Assembly: GCA_017445845.1 (NCBI GenBank)
Contig: JAFSRY010000023.1
Span: forward strand, 36,717 to 100,716
Reading direction: 5' to 3'
Origin: Prevotella sp.
GTDB lineage: Bacteria; Bacteroidota; Bacteroidia; Bacteroidales; Bacteroidaceae
Length of the DNA: 64,000 nucleotides
In this document: one piece after another, positions 51,870-60,084 of the stretch
How positions within the stretch are numbered: position 1 is the first letter of the stretch
Layout: every line of letters begins with the position of its first letter
The notes under the pieces: model-generated
Databases searched by the model: none
Seen by the model: the letters and a program-made list of their open reading frames with translations, nothing else
Told to the model about the DNA's origin: nothing
Translations under genes and position numbers: made by a program

Positions 51870-52952
51870 TTACGATTTTTTATACTTTGCGCTCTCGTTT
51901 CGGCGCACCACGGTGACGACGCTCTGTGCCAGCGCGAGGAAGGCCTGACCGGTGACGCTGTCGGCATTCAGCACGGCAGGAGTACCGTTGTCGCCTTGTT
52001 CACAGACGCTTTGCACCAGCGGTATCTGCGCCAACAGCGGTATCTGAAGCTCGTCGGCCAACTGTCGGCAGCCGTCCTTTCCGAAGATGTAGTAACGGTG
52101 GTCGGGCAGTTCAGCAGGTGTAAACCATGCCATGTTCTCGATGAGTCCGAGGATGGGGACGTTGATTTTCTCGTTTTGATACATGTCGATACCCTTCCGG
52201 GCGTCGGCCAATGCCACCTGTTGCGGCGTAGAGACAATGACGGCCCCGGTGAGCTTCAGCGTCTGAAGGATGGTCAGATGGATGTCGGAGGTGCCTGGCG
52301 GTGTGTCGAGGATGAAGTAGTCAAGCTCGCCCCAGTTGGCGTCGGCGATGAGCTGCTTGAGTGCTGATGTGGCCATGCCGCCCCGCCAGATTGTAGCGGT
52401 ATGGGGTGCCACGAAGAAGCCGATGGAGAGTAATTTCACTCCGTAGCGTTCGATGGGTTCGATGAGGGTGCGGCCGTCCACCTCTACACCATAGGGCTGG
52501 GCATCTTCAATGCCGAACATCTTGGGCATGGAAGGGCCGAAGATGTCTGTGTCGAGCAGGCCCACACGATAGCCCAACCGTGCCAGGGCAATGGCCAGAT
52601 TGGCGGCGACCGTCGACTTGCCCACGCCGCCTTTGCCGGAGCTGACGGCGATGATATGCTTCACCTGAGGCAGCAGCTCGTCGTCCTTCGGACGGGGCTT
52701 GGAGAGGAATTCCGTCTCGATGGTCACCTCGACATCGGGTGACACATGATAGTGGATGGCTGCTTCGGCGGCCTTCAGCGTTGACTTCAGAAAGGGGTCG
52801 GTGTCACGTGGAAAGATAAGGGTGAACTTCACTGACATGCCTTTGATGATGATGTCGTCGCCGACCATCTGGCTTTCAATGAGGTTCTTCTTCGTGCCTG
52901 CATAGGTCACCGTCTGCAGGGCCTCGCGAATGAGATTTGGATATAATATCAT
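51870..52952 (-). CDS. mrp: Mrp/NBP35-type iron-sulfur cluster carrier ATPase
   Basis: A 360-residue P-loop ATPase from the ATG at 52952 (MILYPNLIREALQTVTYAGT). The frame continues 46 codons upstream, but a -7 promoter box at 52976-52983 lies inside that extension and family members begin as chosen here. An N-terminal MIP18-like domain (~1-90) precedes the deviant Walker A AVSSGKGGVGKSTVAANLAIALA, then DTDIFGPSMPKMFG and FILDTPPGTSDIHLTI. Such proteins bind and transfer [4Fe-4S] clusters in the cytoplasm. The CxxC cluster motif of some members is not obvious. Confidence 0.93.
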   Translation of the reverse strand: MILYPNLIREALQTVTYAGTKKNLIESQMVGDDIIIKGMSVKFTLIFPRDTDPFLKSTLKAAEAAIHYHVSPDVEVTIETEFLSKPRPKDDELLPQVKHIIAVSSGKGGVGKSTVAANLAIALARLGYRVGLLDTDIFGPSMPKMFGIEDAQPYGVEVDGRTLIEPIERYGVKLLSIGFFVAPHTATIWRGGMATSALKQLIADANWGELDYFILDTPPGTSDIHLTILQTLKLTGAVIVSTPQQVALADARKGIDMYQNEKINVPILGLIENMAWFTPAELPDHRYYIFGKDGCRQLADELQIPLLAQIPLVQSVCEQGDNGTPAVLNADSVTGQAFLALAQSVVTVVRRNESAKYKKS

Positions 52953-52975
52953 GGTTTCTTGTTCTTTTGAGTTTG

Positions 52976-52983
52976 CAAAGGTA
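52976..52983 (-). promoter_or_regulatory. -7 box of mrp, which decides the start codon
   Basis: Minus-strand TACCTTTG, 23 nt before the ATG at 52952 and inside the longer open frame. It rules out the upstream ATG at 53090. Confidence 0.7.
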
Positions 52984-53082
52984 CGAATAAGTGAGTTCAA
53001 AACGATGAAAAAAGAGAATTTATTATCTTTTTTTAGTGCTTCCGACAAATGGGAGTACTTTCGGCGAAGCCAAAGCATCCCC

Positions 53083-54225
53083 TCAGGCACTCCCTCCCTT
53101 GGAGAGGTCGGGTGAGGTCTTCATTTCCTCGAAGGGCAGATAGCCTTCTTCCCATTTCCCGACCTGCCCGTGCAAGGGTTTCTCCTCCTCGACCTCGGCA
53201 TGACTGACAGAGAGACCCAACAGGCGGATGGGGCGTTGGGCATAGTCGACCTCTCTCATCAGCTGCTTGGCAAGCGGTAGTATCTGCGCCTTTTCCATAA
53301 GGATGTCGTTGACGGTGAGCGAGCGGGTGATTTGCGTGAAGTCGTGAAATTTCACCTTCAGCGTGAGCGTGTGGCCCTTGAACTGTGTCTTCTGAATGCG
53401 CTCCAACAGTTCAAGGACGGTATGGTAGAGTTCGATGGTCACTTCCGAGCGACGGCTGATGTCTTTCAGAAAGGTATGTTCGCACCCTACCGACTTGCGC
53501 ACCCAGTCGGTGACGACCGGTCGGTCGTCGATGCCTCGGGCGAAGTCATAGAACAACTGGCCCGCCTTTCCGAACTTATCCGTCAGATACTGCAAGGAGA
53601 ACTGACGGAGCTGATAGCCGTTGTGGATGCCCAGCCGGTGCATTCGCTCGGCAGTCTTCCGTCCCACCAGCCAAAAGCGTTCGATGGGCAGTTGGGCTAT
53701 GAAGTCGAGGGCTCGGTCGGGATGAACGACACAGAGTCCGTCGGGCTTGCGATAGTCGCTGGCCACCTTAGCCAGAAACTTACAATAACTGACACCGGCG
53801 GATGCCGTCAGCTGTGTCTCCTCAAGGATGCGCCGTTTGATGTCAACGGCTATATTGACCGCCAGTTCCTCGTCCACCTTGTTGGAGGTCACATCGAGAA
53901 AAGCCTCATCGAGCGAAAGGGGTTCGATGATGTCGGTATAGTCGTGGAAGATGTCATGAATCTGTGCCGACACCTCTTTATATTTATTATAGTGTCCAGG
54001 AACGATGATGAGGTCAGGACACAGACGCTTTGCCACCATGACACTCTGTGCCGAATGGACCCCGAAACGACGGGCTTCATAGCTGGCGGTCGACACGACC
54101 CCACGCTCACCGTCGTAGCCCACGGCAACAGGCTTGCCGCGAAGGTCTGGATTGTCACGCTGCTCGACGGCAGCGAAGAACTGGTCCATGTCCACATGAA
54201 TAATCTTCCGTCTTTCGTTCTCCAT
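53083..54225 (-). CDS. dinB: DNA polymerase IV (Y-family)
   Basis: A 380-residue translesion polymerase from the ATG at 54225 (MENERRKIIHVDMDQFFAAVEQ). The longer frame up to 54297 spans a promoter and is rejected. Catalytic acids: Asp12 and Asp14 in HVDMDQFFAAVEQ, and SLDEAFLDVT. TASYEARRFGVHSA supplies the incoming-nucleotide contact. The little-finger domain follows, and the protein ends in a Lys/Glu-rich segment that may include the clamp-binding peptide. It copies damaged templates. It lies upstream of mrp on the same strand, but each has its own -7 box. Confidence 0.95.
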   Translation of the reverse strand: MENERRKIIHVDMDQFFAAVEQRDNPDLRGKPVAVGYDGERGVVSTASYEARRFGVHSAQSVMVAKRLCPDLIIVPGHYNKYKEVSAQIHDIFHDYTDIIEPLSLDEAFLDVTSNKVDEELAVNIAVDIKRRILEETQLTASAGVSYCKFLAKVASDYRKPDGLCVVHPDRALDFIAQLPIERFWLVGRKTAERMHRLGIHNGYQLRQFSLQYLTDKFGKAGQLFYDFARGIDDRPVVTDWVRKSVGCEHTFLKDISRRSEVTIELYHTVLELLERIQKTQFKGHTLTLKVKFHDFTQITRSLTVNDILMEKAQILPLAKQLMREVDYAQRPIRLLGLSVSHAEVEEEKPLHGQVGKWEEGYLPFEEMKTSPDLSKGGSA

Positions 54226-54241
54226 GTCTCTTTTCCTTCTG

Positions 54242-54249
54242 CAAAGGTA
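54242..54249 (-). promoter_or_regulatory. -7 box of dinB, which decides the start codon
   Basis: Minus-strand TACCTTTG, only 16 nt before the chosen ATG at 54225, predicting a very short leader. Confidence 0.7.
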
Positions 54250-54367
54250 CGAAGAAACTTTCATTCCCACCTCTTTTTCACCTTTTAAACTTCTCATATT
54301 TTAACCTTTTTCGCCCGTCACCGATTTTTTCACCTTTTAATCTTTTCACTTTTCCACTTTTTCTTAT

Positions 54368-54375
54368 TACCTTTG
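54368..54375 (+). promoter_or_regulatory. -7 box 5 bp before the radical SAM gene
   Basis: TACCTTTG ends 5 bp before the ATG at 54381. Transcription would start at or next to the ATG, implying a leaderless or nearly leaderless mRNA. Confidence 0.65.
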
Positions 54376-54380
54376 CAGCC

Positions 54381-55145
54381 ATGAGCACAATTCTATATCC
54401 ATCGCCCGTCTTCGGACCCGTCAAAAGCCGCCGCCTCGGCATCTCACTCGGCATCAACCTCATGCCGCCCGACGGAAAAGTGTGCACCTTCGACTGTATC
54501 TACTGCGAATGTGGTTTCAACAACATCTTCCGGCCTTCAAAGCCAAGGCCCACACGCAAAGAAGTGGCTGAGAAACTCGAAGAGAAACTGCAGCACATGA
54601 CGGAAGAGGGGCTGCAGCCCGACGTCATCACCTTTGCCGGAAACGGCGAACCGACTGCGCACCCGCATTTTGCTGACATCATCGACGACACCCTGCACCT
54701 GCGCGACCGCTATTGCCCAAAGGCAAAGGTGTCTGTATTGAGCAACGCTACACAACTGCACCGGCCCGATGTGGTGGAAGCGTTATTACACATCGACAAC
54801 AACATCCAAAAGCTCGACACCGTCAATCCTATCTTCATTAATAAGGTTGACCGTCCGACCGGCCATTACGATGTCGACAAAATCATCAGCCAGCTGAAAG
54901 CCTTCGAAGGGAAAGTCATCATCCAGACCATGTTCCTGCATGGGCCTCAACTCAACAACACCACTCCGGAATATGTAGAGCCGTGGCTGAAGGCCGTCGC
55001 CGACATCAAGCCGCAGCAAGTCATGGTCTATACCGTCGACCGCGAGACGCCCGACCCCACCCTGAGCAAGGCAACCCACGAGGAACTCGATACCATCCGC
55101 GACCGTGTCATCGCACTCGGCATCGACTGCACCGCCAGCTACTGA
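54381..55145 (+). CDS. Radical SAM protein (COG0731-like)
   Basis: A 254-residue radical SAM enzyme. The cluster motif is VCTFDCIYCECG (CX3CX2C) after SRRLGISLGINLMPPDGK, and the SAM-binding region is VITFAGNGEPTAHPHF. This N-terminal arrangement matches the COG0731 group, related to tRNA-wybutosine-type enzymes, whose bacterial function is not established. Downstream are VLSNATQLHRPDV and QTMFLHGPQLNNT. It is cytoplasmic. Transcription appears to begin at the start codon. It ends before a bidirectional terminator shared with the FG-GAP gene. Confidence 0.9.
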   Translation: MSTILYPSPVFGPVKSRRLGISLGINLMPPDGKVCTFDCIYCECGFNNIFRPSKPRPTRKEVAEKLEEKLQHMTEEGLQPDVITFAGNGEPTAHPHFADIIDDTLHLRDRYCPKAKVSVLSNATQLHRPDVVEALLHIDNNIQKLDTVNPIFINKVDRPTGHYDVDKIISQLKAFEGKVIIQTMFLHGPQLNNTTPEYVEPWLKAVADIKPQQVMVYTVDRETPDPTLSKATHEELDTIRDRVIALGIDCTASY

Positions 55146-55162
55146 ACACCTTACCCAACAAT

Positions 55163-55200
55163 AAAAGGGACGCTCCACATTGAGAAGCGTCCCTTTCTTT
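55163..55200. terminator. Bidirectional terminator between the radical SAM and FG-GAP genes
   Basis: AAAGGGACGCT (55164-55174) pairs with AGCGTCCCTTT (55186-55196), with A- and T-runs on the outside. Confidence 0.9.
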
Positions 55201-55222
55201 ATCGGTTTGTATCAAACTGTTC

Positions 55223-57157
55223 TTACTTCACGATGATGCGCTGTACTGAACCATCGCTCATCTTCACGATGTTGAGACCCTTCTGGGCTGCAACAGCCTG
55301 ACCGGCGGCATTGTAACGAGCCACCTCAACAGCCTCTGCTGCCTTCTGCTCGAAGATGCCAGAACCTTCGCCTACGCGGAAGTTTTCACCCTTAGCGAAG
55401 ACAGAACCCTTCTGGGCTGCGTTCACCGTCTGCACACCCCACTCGTAGTCGCCGTCGGCAAGCTCGAGGGTGATGCTGGTGTTCATATAGGCGTTACCTT
55501 CGCGGAGCACCTTACGGACACCGTCCTTGTCGCCACCGATGAAAGAGGTGCAGGCATTGTAAATCTTGCCGCCCTGCTTCAGGTAGTATTCGTAGGTAAC
55601 GTTTTTCTTCTCGGCAGCGGGAGCTGTCCAGGAGAGAGTCACGGTGTGGTCGTCGACTTCCACCTTCGGAGCGGTAGGAGCTTCGGGACGTCCGGCAACA
55701 GTCCAGGGGTTCTTGGTGAATACCATCGAACGGCCGCTGGCGAAACCTGTAGCCTCACCAAAATATCTTCCGTCGCCATGAAAACCGGTGAAGGTATAGT
55801 TCAGGTCGCCCTCTACACCGTAGTCGAGGAAGAAGACACCCTGCTCAGAAGCACCGGGGATGCGCTGATAGCTGGTCAGACCATTGGCTGAACCGGGGAG
55901 GAACCAACCGGACTGAGTAGCATCGGAACCGTCGAGCATCTGTGTGCACCAGCCAAGGAGGAACAGGTCGTAGAAGCCGTCGCCGTTGTAGTCGATGGCA
56001 CGGGTGCCGTTGTTCGACGAGTTCAGCGGACGAACGTCTTTGTGGCTGGCAGCAAACTGAGAGTTGTCGGTATAGCTGACTTCGTTGCCGTCGGCACTCT
56101 TGGTAATCTTACCAATGAGGAGCTGGCCATAGTAGTCCCAACCGCCAACAGCATCGTCGGGCGACTCGCCTGTGACGAAGATGTCGGGTGTGCCGTCGTT
56201 GTTGAAGTCGACGACGTTGAAGTTACCGTTTCCGAAGGTGTGGCTGACACCCTGGGCCAGGCCGAGGTCATAGAACTCACCGGGGCCGTCGGCACCGAGG
56301 TTCTGGAACACCATGAAGGTGCGGCCTACTTCATTACCGTTCTTGGTTGTGGGCTTTGCACCGTCACCGTCGACATTGCCCTGAACCATGAAGTCGGCAT
56401 AACCGTCGTTGTTAATGTCGAAGGCCTTAATGGTGCAGAGTGCCATCGGATAAGCATAGGCGTCGTCTTCGATACCGATGAGGAAACGGTTGGTCACCTT
56501 ATAGGTGCCGTCACCCTGATTGATGAGCACACCGTTCATTGCTGTCTCGGAGTTGGCACCGAGCCACCATCCGCAGCTGACGATGTCGATGAGACCGTCG
56601 TTGTTGAAGTCGGCAACGTCGATGGCACGGGGCAGCCAACGAAGAGCAGTTTCGTCATCTTCTGCGACGATGGGGTTGCCATCTTCGTCGAGCACACGGA
56701 AGCTGTCGTCCTTCACGAAGTTGCCTTCGCCGTCGTTCAGGAAGATACCGTTCAGAGTGTTGGCATCACCGCCCGAAGCGATGTAGATATCTACATTGCC
56801 GTCGCCATTGAAGTCAGCTGGAATGACGTGAGAGCGAATGCCGAAGACACCTTCCTGAGAGAACTGGGTAGCCTCGTACTCGGAGCCATTGAACTTAATG
56901 AGCCAAGAGCAACGGCTCTGCATAAACTCTTCATTACCGTTGGCATCGGTGATGACCTGTCCGATAGAGTTATCAGCGGGCCAGTTAGGTGAACCGCCGA
57001 CAATGAGTTCCTTGATACCATCGTTGTCGATGTCGATTTCGCAGCCAGAGGCGTAGTCGTTGGCAAGACCTTCGTCCACCTTGCTGATGGTGATGCTCTG
57101 TGCGCTCATGCCCAGAGTCACTGCACTAAGTGCGACTAATGTAAAAATTTTCTTCAT
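55223..57157 (-). CDS. Secreted FG-GAP/VCBS-repeat protein with Fn3 domain and sorting-type tail
   Basis: A 644-residue protein with a signal peptide (ALSAVTLGMSA-Q). Five or more FG-GAP/VCBS propeller repeats carry Ca-binding loops: CEIDIDNDGIKELIVGG, ADFNGDGNVDIYIASGG, ADFNNDGLIDIVSCG, FDINNDGYADFMVQG, VDFNNDGTPDIFVTG and IDYNGDGFYDLFLLG. An Fn3-like domain follows (~495-590; APKVEVDDHTVTLSWTAP). The end (ARYNAAGQAV, KGLNIVKMSDG) is a T9SS-type sorting-domain relative. It is probably a surface or secreted glycan-binding protein of the second SusC/SusD locus, separated from it by a MITE-like element. Confidence 0.88.
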   Translation of the reverse strand: MKKIFTLVALSAVTLGMSAQSITISKVDEGLANDYASGCEIDIDNDGIKELIVGGSPNWPADNSIGQVITDANGNEEFMQSRCSWLIKFNGSEYEATQFSQEGVFGIRSHVIPADFNGDGNVDIYIASGGDANTLNGIFLNDGEGNFVKDDSFRVLDEDGNPIVAEDDETALRWLPRAIDVADFNNDGLIDIVSCGWWLGANSETAMNGVLINQGDGTYKVTNRFLIGIEDDAYAYPMALCTIKAFDINNDGYADFMVQGNVDGDGAKPTTKNGNEVGRTFMVFQNLGADGPGEFYDLGLAQGVSHTFGNGNFNVVDFNNDGTPDIFVTGESPDDAVGGWDYYGQLLIGKITKSADGNEVSYTDNSQFAASHKDVRPLNSSNNGTRAIDYNGDGFYDLFLLGWCTQMLDGSDATQSGWFLPGSANGLTSYQRIPGASEQGVFFLDYGVEGDLNYTFTGFHGDGRYFGEATGFASGRSMVFTKNPWTVAGRPEAPTAPKVEVDDHTVTLSWTAPAAEKKNVTYEYYLKQGGKIYNACTSFIGGDKDGVRKVLREGNAYMNTSITLELADGDYEWGVQTVNAAQKGSVFAKGENFRVGEGSGIFEQKAAEAVEVARYNAAGQAVAAQKGLNIVKMSDGSVQRIIVK

Positions 57158-57204
57158 AAGCTTTAAAAAATATAATGATTAAACATTTAATGGTACACTG
57201 TTTG

Positions 57205-57297
57205 GAGGGCGTGTCAAAATGAAGGTAGTGCGCTTCGCGCAGAAATCTCACATTTCTCGTCCGCAGGACGACTGAATTTCTCTTTTGACACACCCTC
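57205..57297. mobile_element. 93-bp MITE-like element with three internal hairpins
   Basis: Outer arms GAGGGCGTGTCAAAA (57205-57219) and TTTTGACACACCCTC (57283-57297) are inverted repeats with one mismatch. Inside, three hairpins stand head to tail: 57230-57240 (GCGC-TTC-GCGC), 57241-57257 (AGAAAT/ATTTCT) and 57258-57270 (CGTCC-GCA-GGACG). TTG flanks both ends, a possible 3-bp target duplication. No coding capacity. It lies between two genes of the second SusC/SusD locus and could also end or stabilise the transcript. Confidence 0.7.
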
Positions 57298-57305
57298 TTG
57301 TCCGA

Positions 57306-58382
57306 TTACTCAAACTTCGGGCCTGTCCAGCCTTCTGCGGGCGAAGCCGTACCTTTGAGCCATCCTTCCTCGTCGAGTTCGAAGGGCTGCACGAAGACAG
57401 GCTTGCGGGCATAGCCGCCAGGCATGGTCTGCATGGTACCCTTAATGGCTGTGTAACAGAGGTATAGATGGGTAAACTCTGAGTTCATGAAGGCACGCAT
57501 GGGGTTCTCAACGACATTGTATTCGCCGCTGGGTGTAATCAGCGTTTCACCTTTGCTGCCTTCAGCCACGTTGGCACCCGACTTGTCGAGATATGGACCG
57601 GTGGCGGCATTGGCACGGGCATAATGGATTTCACCGTTGACGACTCCGAACAGATAGAGGTCGCTGGAAGAGTTGCAGAACACGGCAACATCCTTGAAGT
57701 CGCTGCCGGCAATCTTCACGGGATCGTTGGCGGAACCCACGGTGGCACCGGTCTTGCTCAGACCTATTTTCTGCAGATAGACGCCGTCGGAAGTGGTGTA
57801 GCAGAGATAGTAGTTCTTAGCCTGGACAAAGAAGAAAGGATCGGCAAGACCTTGCGGGTCGTCCTTCAAGGGCACTTCGCCGAGATCGTTATAGACGCCC
57901 TGCGGAGACGTCGCACTGGCGCAGCCGATGGCATTCTCACCTTCGAGGGTATAGAAAAGCCAATACTTATTACCACTATAGGTACGGGCAAAGTCGGCTG
58001 TCAGCGAGTTCAGACGGCCTGTAGCCCATTGGGGGATAGAGGTCTCGGTGAAGGCATCGGCCGTTGCCTTGTTCCATGTGCTGAGGTCATTAGAGGTGAG
58101 CACCGGACAGAGATAGGTCAGTCCGGCAGCCCACTGCGTGGTAGTCGATATGGCGACATATGAACTTGCTCCCTTGAGAATGGTACCTCCGTCGAGCGAG
58201 GGTTCCCAGACAGGGTTGTGGAAATTGTTGTTTTCGGGATTGACGGACCCTTCCCACTTCACGCTGTCGATGCCGTCGCCATCCATGCCTGCACAGCTGG
58301 TGAGTCCACTTCCCAGTCCTCCCAGAAGGGGAACGGCGCAGAGGGCACTCATCGCAATTGTTTTTATGCTGTTTATCTTCAT
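57306..58382 (-). CDS. Beta-propeller lipoprotein (GH43/GH32-like)
   Basis: A lipoprotein of 358 residues (ATG at 58382; 58388 is also possible), lipobox SGLTSC. The sequence has five-bladed propeller features: FHNPVWEPSLDGGTILKG near the start, ARTYSGNKYWLFYTL, GCASATSPQGVYND, GLADPFFFVQAKNYYLCYTT, YLFGVVNGEIHYARANAATGPY and VVENPMRAFMNSEFTHLYLCYT. These resemble the blade pattern of GH43 or GH32 enzymes and retain Asp (ADPFF) and Glu (VENP) at plausible catalytic places. Hydrolytic activity is not certain; it may only bind. It sits directly after SusD2. Confidence 0.75.
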   Translation of the reverse strand: MKINSIKTIAMSALCAVPLLGGLGSGLTSCAGMDGDGIDSVKWEGSVNPENNNFHNPVWEPSLDGGTILKGASSYVAISTTTQWAAGLTYLCPVLTSNDLSTWNKATADAFTETSIPQWATGRLNSLTADFARTYSGNKYWLFYTLEGENAIGCASATSPQGVYNDLGEVPLKDDPQGLADPFFFVQAKNYYLCYTTSDGVYLQKIGLSKTGATVGSANDPVKIAGSDFKDVAVFCNSSSDLYLFGVVNGEIHYARANAATGPYLDKSGANVAEGSKGETLITPSGEYNVVENPMRAFMNSEFTHLYLCYTAIKGTMQTMPGGYARKPVFVQPFELDEEGWLKGTASPAEGWTGPKFE

Positions 58383-58429
58383 AATCAAATCATTAATTAC
58401 AAATTACTCAATACTCATTTCTCACTTAA

Positions 58430-60046
58430 TTAATACCCGGGGTTCTGCGTGAGGTCGGGACGGAGATTGATCTCGTGGTTGGGAATGCACCAGAGGTGGC
58501 TGATGCCCAGACGGTAGTTCTTGAAGTCCTCGTCACGTTCGGCCAGCTCGTTGATCTTGGACTGGTCGTGGATGTCACCCCAACGGTCGAGGTCGAACCA
58601 ACGCTCGCACTCTCCGCAGAGTTCCAACAGACGCTCGTGCTTGATTTGATTCATCAGCGCATCATAGGTCTGGAAGTTGGCGGGGTCGAGGTCGGACATG
58701 TTGACACGGCGACGCACCTTGTTCAGGTATTCAACGGCAGTTGCGCGGTCGCCATTGAGTTCGTTGAGGACTTCGGCATACATCATGTAGACGTCGGCCA
58801 GGCGCAGGATGCGGATATTGACACCCGTCACATAGCCTTCGCCGGTAGCGCTCGGATCGTTTTCCACGCTGGTATACTTCTTCCAATAGCACTTCTTCTG
58901 GAAGGTCTCGACATAGTTCCATTCCTGCCACGTCTTACCGTAGTAGACAGCTGTCGTGGTCTCGGGTTCATTTTCGTCATAATAGAATAATGTATGGAAC
59001 TTTCGCATGTCGATATTGCCATCCTTGTCGCGCTCTTCGTTGAAGGCATCGAGGAGCCATTCGCGGGCAGAACCGTCGTCCCACGACAGACCGGAACCGG
59101 AACCGGCATAGAGTCCGAGGAACTTCGGACGCTGGTTACCGACTTCCTTACCGTTGATGGTGCCTTCCTTGAAGTTGATTTCGAAGAGTGACTCCTGGTT
59201 GTTCTCGTTGGCTTCGGTGAAGTTGTCCATCCAGTTGGGGACGAGGTCATAGATGCCCAGTGCGAAGATGTCTTCGATGTTCTTCTTGGCAGCAGCCCAA
59301 TAGGCTTGGGCCTGCATGGCATCCTGGTTTTCCGCATCCCACGGGCGATGGCACTTCATGCCCGCCAGCTGCATGTTCATGCGGGCCATCATGCCGAGGG
59401 CACCGCCTTTCGTGGCACGTCCGGCCTCGGCTGCGGGCCATGTGATGGGCAGCAGTTCGGAAGCCTTGGTGAAGTCTTCGAGGGCCTGCTTGTAGAGGTC
59501 TTCCTGTAGTCCGATGGGACCGTTGACCTCCGTCGAGCTGGTCTGCAAGGGGCCTTTTCCATAGATGCCTGCAATAGACCAGAAGGCCACGCCACGGATG
59601 AAGTATCCCTGACCGAGGATTTTGTTGGCCTCATCCTCTGTGAAGAGTTCATAGCCGTGGTCGTTCATGTTGTCAATGACCTGGTTCACATAGTAGAGGC
59701 TGTTATACATTGCCTGCCACGGCAGGTTCAGACCTTCGTTCGAGTCATAGTTATAGGAGGTCATGACGAAGTTGGCATCGCCAATGAACTCTGGATTGGG
59801 GCTGTTGCTCCAGCCCTCGTCGCCGCGCAGGATGGTCAGCACCTGGAACCAACGGCTGAAGTAACCGGGACGACGCCAGGTGGAATAGGCGGCGGTGAGA
59901 CCTTCGTTGAACTGGTCGGTGGTCTTCCAGAACGTATCGGCGGTCTCGAGGTTGGGATCCTGTAGCGACAGCCAGTCGTCGTCGCAAGAGGTAAGGCCTC
60001 CTACCAACGTTCCTGCAAGGATGATATTTAATAAGATCTTTTTCAT
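58430..60046 (-). CDS. susD: SusD/RagB family outer membrane lipoprotein (locus 2)
   Basis: A 538-residue lipoprotein from the ATG at 60046 (an ATG at 60070 adds MNHKEIQH). The lipobox is VGGLTSC followed by DDDWLSLQDPNLETADTFWKTTDQFNEGLTAAYSTW. Helical repeats follow (ILGQGYFIRGVAFWSI, GGALGMMARMNMQLAG), then RILRLADVYMMYAEVLNEL, RVNMSDLDP, IKHERLLELCGECERWFDLDRWGD and the C-terminal NLRPDLTQNPGY, all standard SusD. It forms a complex with SusC2, encoded 14-38 bp upstream. Confidence 0.96.
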   Translation of the reverse strand: MKKILLNIILAGTLVGGLTSCDDDWLSLQDPNLETADTFWKTTDQFNEGLTAAYSTWRRPGYFSRWFQVLTILRGDEGWSNSPNPEFIGDANFVMTSYNYDSNEGLNLPWQAMYNSLYYVNQVIDNMNDHGYELFTEDEANKILGQGYFIRGVAFWSIAGIYGKGPLQTSSTEVNGPIGLQEDLYKQALEDFTKASELLPITWPAAEAGRATKGGALGMMARMNMQLAGMKCHRPWDAENQDAMQAQAYWAAAKKNIEDIFALGIYDLVPNWMDNFTEANENNQESLFEINFKEGTINGKEVGNQRPKFLGLYAGSGSGLSWDDGSAREWLLDAFNEERDKDGNIDMRKFHTLFYYDENEPETTTAVYYGKTWQEWNYVETFQKKCYWKKYTSVENDPSATGEGYVTGVNIRILRLADVYMMYAEVLNELNGDRATAVEYLNKVRRRVNMSDLDPANFQTYDALMNQIKHERLLELCGECERWFDLDRWGDIHDQSKINELAERDEDFKNYRLGISHLWCIPNHEINLRPDLTQNPGY

Positions 60047-60084
60047 ATGCTGTATTTCTTTATGGTTCATTTCACATTTCTCAT

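Noticed and set aside
52953-53090. N-terminal extension of Mrp to the ATG at 53090
   Set aside because: A -7 promoter box lies inside it and the extension does not resemble the family N-terminus.
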